A stretch of 64,000 bases of DNA, from NCBI GenBank assembly GCA_049840875.1, contig JASGJE010000015.1, positions 62,001-126,000 of the forward strand, given 5' to 3'. This DNA comes from JAFDYH01 sp049840875 (GTDB lineage Bacteria; Bacteroidota; Bacteroidia; Chitinophagales; Chitinophagaceae). Shown here piece by piece: positions 61,340 to 64,000 of the stretch. The notes under the pieces are model-generated. The model was given only the letters and a program-made list of their open reading frames with translations. It was not told the origin of the DNA and did no database searches. The number at the start of each line of letters is the position of its first letter. Position 1 is the stretch's first letter. Both the position numbers and the translations under genes were made by a program.

Positions 61340-63100
61340 TTATTTTTTTACCGATGTTGCTTTGTAAAGCGCTTCCATAATCTTTGGCCGTATGCTCATA
61401 TCGGAAAGCAAGCTGTTATTTCTTGTTGGATAAACCCTGTTTGAAAGAAAAACAAATACAAGTTTTGAAACCGGGTCAACCCATACACAAGTGCCGGTGA
61501 AACCGGTGTGGCCAAATGTTTCCGGCGAAGCGCTTTTAGCGGGATAAGGATCTTTGGCTGTTGCGTTGTCTTTTTCAGGCTTATCAAAACCATAACCACG
61601 GCGGCTGATATCGCTATGATAGGCTGAGAAATAACGAATCGTTTCAGGTTTTAAATAATGCACACCATTGAGTTCGCCCCCATTCAACAACATCTGATAA
61701 AGCGTACCCAGGTCATACGCGTCTGAAAACAAACCAGCATGCCCGGAAACACCTCCAAACATTGATGCGCCTTCATCGTGCACATCTCCCTGTATTAATT
61801 GCCTGCGGAAATGATTTTTTTCCTCTTCTGTGGGTACAAGCTGATTGACTGGAAAACGATCTCTTGGTTTAAAACCAGTTGTCGCTAATCCCATTTTATT
61901 GTAAAATGTTTTTTGAACATATTGATCGAGTGTCATTCCGGTAAGCGCTTCAACAATTTTTCCGAGCAGGATAAAATCATTATCACTATAAACGTATTTA
62001 CCGGAAGGGCCAAGCGGACTTTTTGCAATACGAACAAGCATTGTATCATTCCAGTCATTGCGCATGTACAAATTTTCGGCGACACGAATTGTAAATCCTG
62101 GTTTTGATTTATCGCTGTAAACAGCAGGATTGGGAACGCCAGTGGTTGTATCAATTGTTTCTTTATAAAATGTAATGAACGGAACTAACCCGGCCTGATG
62201 TAATAAGATATCCTTGATTTTTAGTTTTGCTTTATCCGTTCCTTTTGTCCACGATAAGTAATCGCCCAATGTTTTATCCAATTCGATTTTACCCTGCTCA
62301 TATAATTTCATAACAGCAATGGTGGTAGCTGAAACTTTAGTGACTGAGGCCAGATCATATATGCTTTCCCGTGAGATAGCGGATGAAGAATTATATTCTT
62401 CGTTACCAAATGCTTTATGATAAATGATCTTTCCATCCTTTGCCGCAAAAACAACGCAACCTGGGAATACTTTTTTCGCAATCGCATCTTCGGCTATTGA
62501 GTCGATCACATACAGTTTTGGATAAGCTGAAGTCGGATCTGGTGAGTAAGTGGGCTGAACAATGCCCGCGCCGAATTTCAGTTCGGGACAAATTGTAACC
62601 GGCAATTTTCCTCTGGCTGACAGATTACCTTTTAAAAACTCAAAGGCATTTTGCTGAAATATTGAATCATCTTCATACACAGCAATAATGTTTTTTGCCG
62701 CACAACTGTTGCTAATTGCATACGGATTGCCAAAGTAAAGCAATGCCGCATTATCATTTTGTTGCAGAGACTGCAATAGCTGAGTTTGTGAAGCGCTGAT
62801 TCCAAAATTGTTTGGGGGGGAAAAACTGTAAGCATGTACACCTGCCAGTATAGTTGAATAATCTTTTGACCATTGATCAATGTCAGTTTGAGCTATAGAA
62901 GTTTTTGCATCAACAGGAATAAACGTCGCGCCGAATTCCTCCTCTAATTTTTTTGCAATTACATTCTCCTGCGATAAGCCGATACCAACGTATAAAATTT
63001 TATTTTTCCTGTTTTTCTTTAAAGGCAATAACTGCTGATTTTCATTACGCACAACGGTGAGTGAATTTTTTGCAACCATTGATATCACTTTGTCCTGCAT
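61340..63100 (-). CDS. C-terminal part of a GH3-serine hydrolase fusion: linker and beta-lactamase-like domain
   Basis: An open frame of 586 residues. Residues 1-190 (KNSLTVVRNENQQLLPLKK, LLYFGNPYAI, RGKLPVTI) are the C-terminal GH3 domain; residues about 200-586 are a beta-lactamase/esterase domain with SVTK (SxxK motif), a YSDNDF Tyr-x-Asn motif and HTGFTGT. Both belong to one protein of about 1000 residues common in Bacteroidota. The GH3 N-terminal domain lies directly upstream in another frame (63045-64000). The break is between 63046 and 63111; deleting one G of GCAGGACAAA (near 63088) would restore ...DLNEDA-DKVISMV. The frame here has a stop 3 codons before its ATG, so it was not a natural start. 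Confidence 0.85.
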   Translation of the reverse strand: MQDKVISMVAKNSLTVVRNENQQLLPLKKNRKNKILYVGIGLSQENVIAKKLEEEFGATFIPVDAKTSIAQTDIDQWSKDYSTILAGVHAYSFSPPNNFGISASQTQLLQSLQQNDNAALLYFGNPYAISNSCAAKNIIAVYEDDSIFQQNAFEFLKGNLSARGKLPVTICPELKFGAGIVQPTYSPDPTSAYPKLYVIDSIAEDAIAKKVFPGCVVFAAKDGKIIYHKAFGNEEYNSSSAISRESIYDLASVTKVSATTIAVMKLYEQGKIELDKTLGDYLSWTKGTDKAKLKIKDILLHQAGLVPFITFYKETIDTTTGVPNPAVYSDKSKPGFTIRVAENLYMRNDWNDTMLVRIAKSPLGPSGKYVYSDNDFILLGKIVEALTGMTLDQYVQKTFYNKMGLATTGFKPRDRFPVNQLVPTEEEKNHFRRQLIQGDVHDEGASMFGGVSGHAGLFSDAYDLGTLYQMLLNGGELNGVHYLKPETIRYFSAYHSDISRRGYGFDKPEKDNATAKDPYPAKSASPETFGHTGFTGTCVWVDPVSKLVFVFLSNRVYPTRNNSLLSDMSIRPKIMEALYKATSVKK

Positions 63101-64000
63101 CTTCGTTTAAGTCATTCACAATATTAGGTACACTAACAGGTTTAATGTTGCCGATGACGTAATCGTACTTCGCACCGAGTACTTTTTTTACCTTGTTATC
63201 TATATCGGCCCAGCTTAAACGTTTCTGATCGATTGCTTCTTTCACTTTCATGATGCAGGTATCAGCATCTCCCGGCAGACAAAGCATATCATTTCCTGCG
63301 ATTAGTGATTGAACCGAATTTTCTCCGGATGGATAATATTTGGCAATTGCTTTCATCTCCAACGCATCGGTAAATGTTAATCCTTTATACCCGATTTCAT
63401 TGCGCATTAAACCGGTTATCGTATTATAGGAAATGGAGGTAGCCCGATTCGTTCCTGAGTCAATAGCAGGGATAAACAAATGTGCGATCATCACCGAACC
63501 TACACCTGCATTAAACAATTGACGAAAAGGATACAGTTCGAGTGAATCCAACTGACTTTTCGATTTGTTTATTACCGGTAAATCATAATGAGAATCTACG
63601 GCTACGTCGCCATGCCCGGGAAAATGTTTGGCGCATGCCATAATACTATGCTCTTGCAAAGCCCGCATGTACTGAATGCCATAGGCGGCAACTTTATATT
63701 TATCTTCTCCGAATGAACGGTAACCGATTACAGGATTATTCGGGTTATTATTAATATCCACATCCGGTGCATAGTTGACGTGTATACCCATACGATGCAG
63801 TTGTTTAGCTACTGCTGTTCCGTATTGGTAAATAATTTTCGGATCCTGTACTGCGCCCAATGTTAATTGATAAGGATAACGCCTCACGCTGTCGAGTAAA
63901 CGCATTCCTAAACCATACTCTGCATCTATACAAACCATCAACGGCGTTTTGGCAAGGCTTTGAAGCCTGTTAATCATATTGGCCTGCCAGCTTACCTGCC
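63045..64000 (-). CDS. N-terminal part of the same GH3 gene: beta-N-acetylglucosaminidase domain, 5' end outside the window
   Basis: The GH3 catalytic barrel, NagZ-like. IDAEYGLGMRL, HVNYAPDVDINNNPNNPVIGYRSFG and KHFPGHGDVAVDSHYDLPVI contain the loop Asp-Ser-His acid/base of NagZ-type enzymes; TFTDALEM gives the catalytic Asp. The frame stays open through the last base of the window (QVSWQAN before the first Met at 63977), so the true start lies beyond. It ends by frameshift after DLNEDAG; the last 20 or so residues are out of frame. The protein should cleave GlcNAc from muropeptides or amino sugars. It is transcribed towards susC pair 4. Confidence 0.87.
   Translation of the reverse strand, partial: QVSWQANMINRLQSLAKTPLMVCIDAEYGLGMRLLDSVRRYPYQLTLGAVQDPKIIYQYGTAVAKQLHRMGIHVNYAPDVDINNNPNNPVIGYRSFGEDKYKVAAYGIQYMRALQEHSIMACAKHFPGHGDVAVDSHYDLPVINKSKSQLDSLELYPFRQLFNAGVGSVMIAHLFIPAIDSGTNRATSISYNTITGLMRNEIGYKGLTFTDALEMKAIAKYYPSGENSVQSLIAGNDMLCLPGDADTCIMKVKEAIDQKRLSWADIDNKVKKVLGAKYDYVIGNIKPVSVPNIVNDLNEDAGQSDINGCKKFTHRCA

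Noticed and set aside
1..64000. tRNA, rRNA or transposase genes
   Set aside because: Intergenic regions were read for cloverleaf-like arms, rRNA-like conserved blocks and DDE/HUH motifs, and none was found. This was by eye only.

Overview
The window looks like chromosome from a Bacteroidota bacterium, most likely the Chitinophagaceae. Four SusC/SusD outer-membrane import pairs, lipoproteins with a Cys-Lys-Lys start, a type IX secretion sorting tail, TAnnTTTG-type promoters and families typical of this group (DUF4302, GIN domain, PepSY-like, DUF2911, TIGR02757) all point that way. Base composition is AT-rich and even. I see no tRNA, rRNA, CRISPR array, phage or transposase gene.

Layout. 285-16129 (+) holds three consecutive SusC/SusD pairs, each closed by a hairpin terminator; the second carries an extra lipoprotein. 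No glycosidase, protease or regulator lies beside them, so their substrates cannot be read from context. 16179-19590 (-) is housekeeping: an HSDL2-like SDR, lptC, coaX and a LON-domain protein. From 19741 to 28907 come meaB, a T9SS-tailed glycine-rich protein, bipA/typA, a membrane-anchored hydrolase, and a deoxyhypusine-synthase-like gene with a TPR gene. 29056-34907 has three paralogous PepSY-like periplasmic proteins around an AcpH-like gene, a DUF2911 tandem pair and asnB. 35238-49223 is mixed metabolism: a cystathionine gamma-synthase-type enzyme, DUF1028, TIGR02757, fatty-acid hydroxylase, FAH-type hydrolase, tadA, gntP-type permease, aldehyde dehydrogenase, glutathione peroxidase and trmO.

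50434-53195 (+) is an operon of a CPBP protease, cdsA and a lipoprotein-like hydrolase. Opposite it, 61112-53272 (-) is a five-gene import operon: susC, susD, a zinc metallohydrolase lipoprotein, a DUF4302 lipoprotein and a short collagen-like lipoprotein. Presumably the metallohydrolase acts on a substrate at the cell surface before SusCD import. The window ends inside a GH3-beta-lactamase gene for cell-wall or amino-sugar turnover.

Most notable points. (1) Two genes, dusB and the GH3-serine hydrolase, are each broken by an apparent single-base frameshift. (2) A 101-102 bp hairpin-forming repeat (three full copies plus a decayed fourth) sits directly before a GxxExxY PD-(D/E)XK-like protein. 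This is the best candidate here for an undescribed repeat/nuclease association. (3) The deoxyhypusine-synthase homologue keeps its catalytic lysine motif but has lost several residues of the spermidine pocket. (4) The second and third susC genes share a dyad, ATTGA-N6-TCAAT, at nearly the same distance from the start. (5) Several genes have a -7-like element only 4-5 nt before the start codon, suggesting leaderless transcripts.
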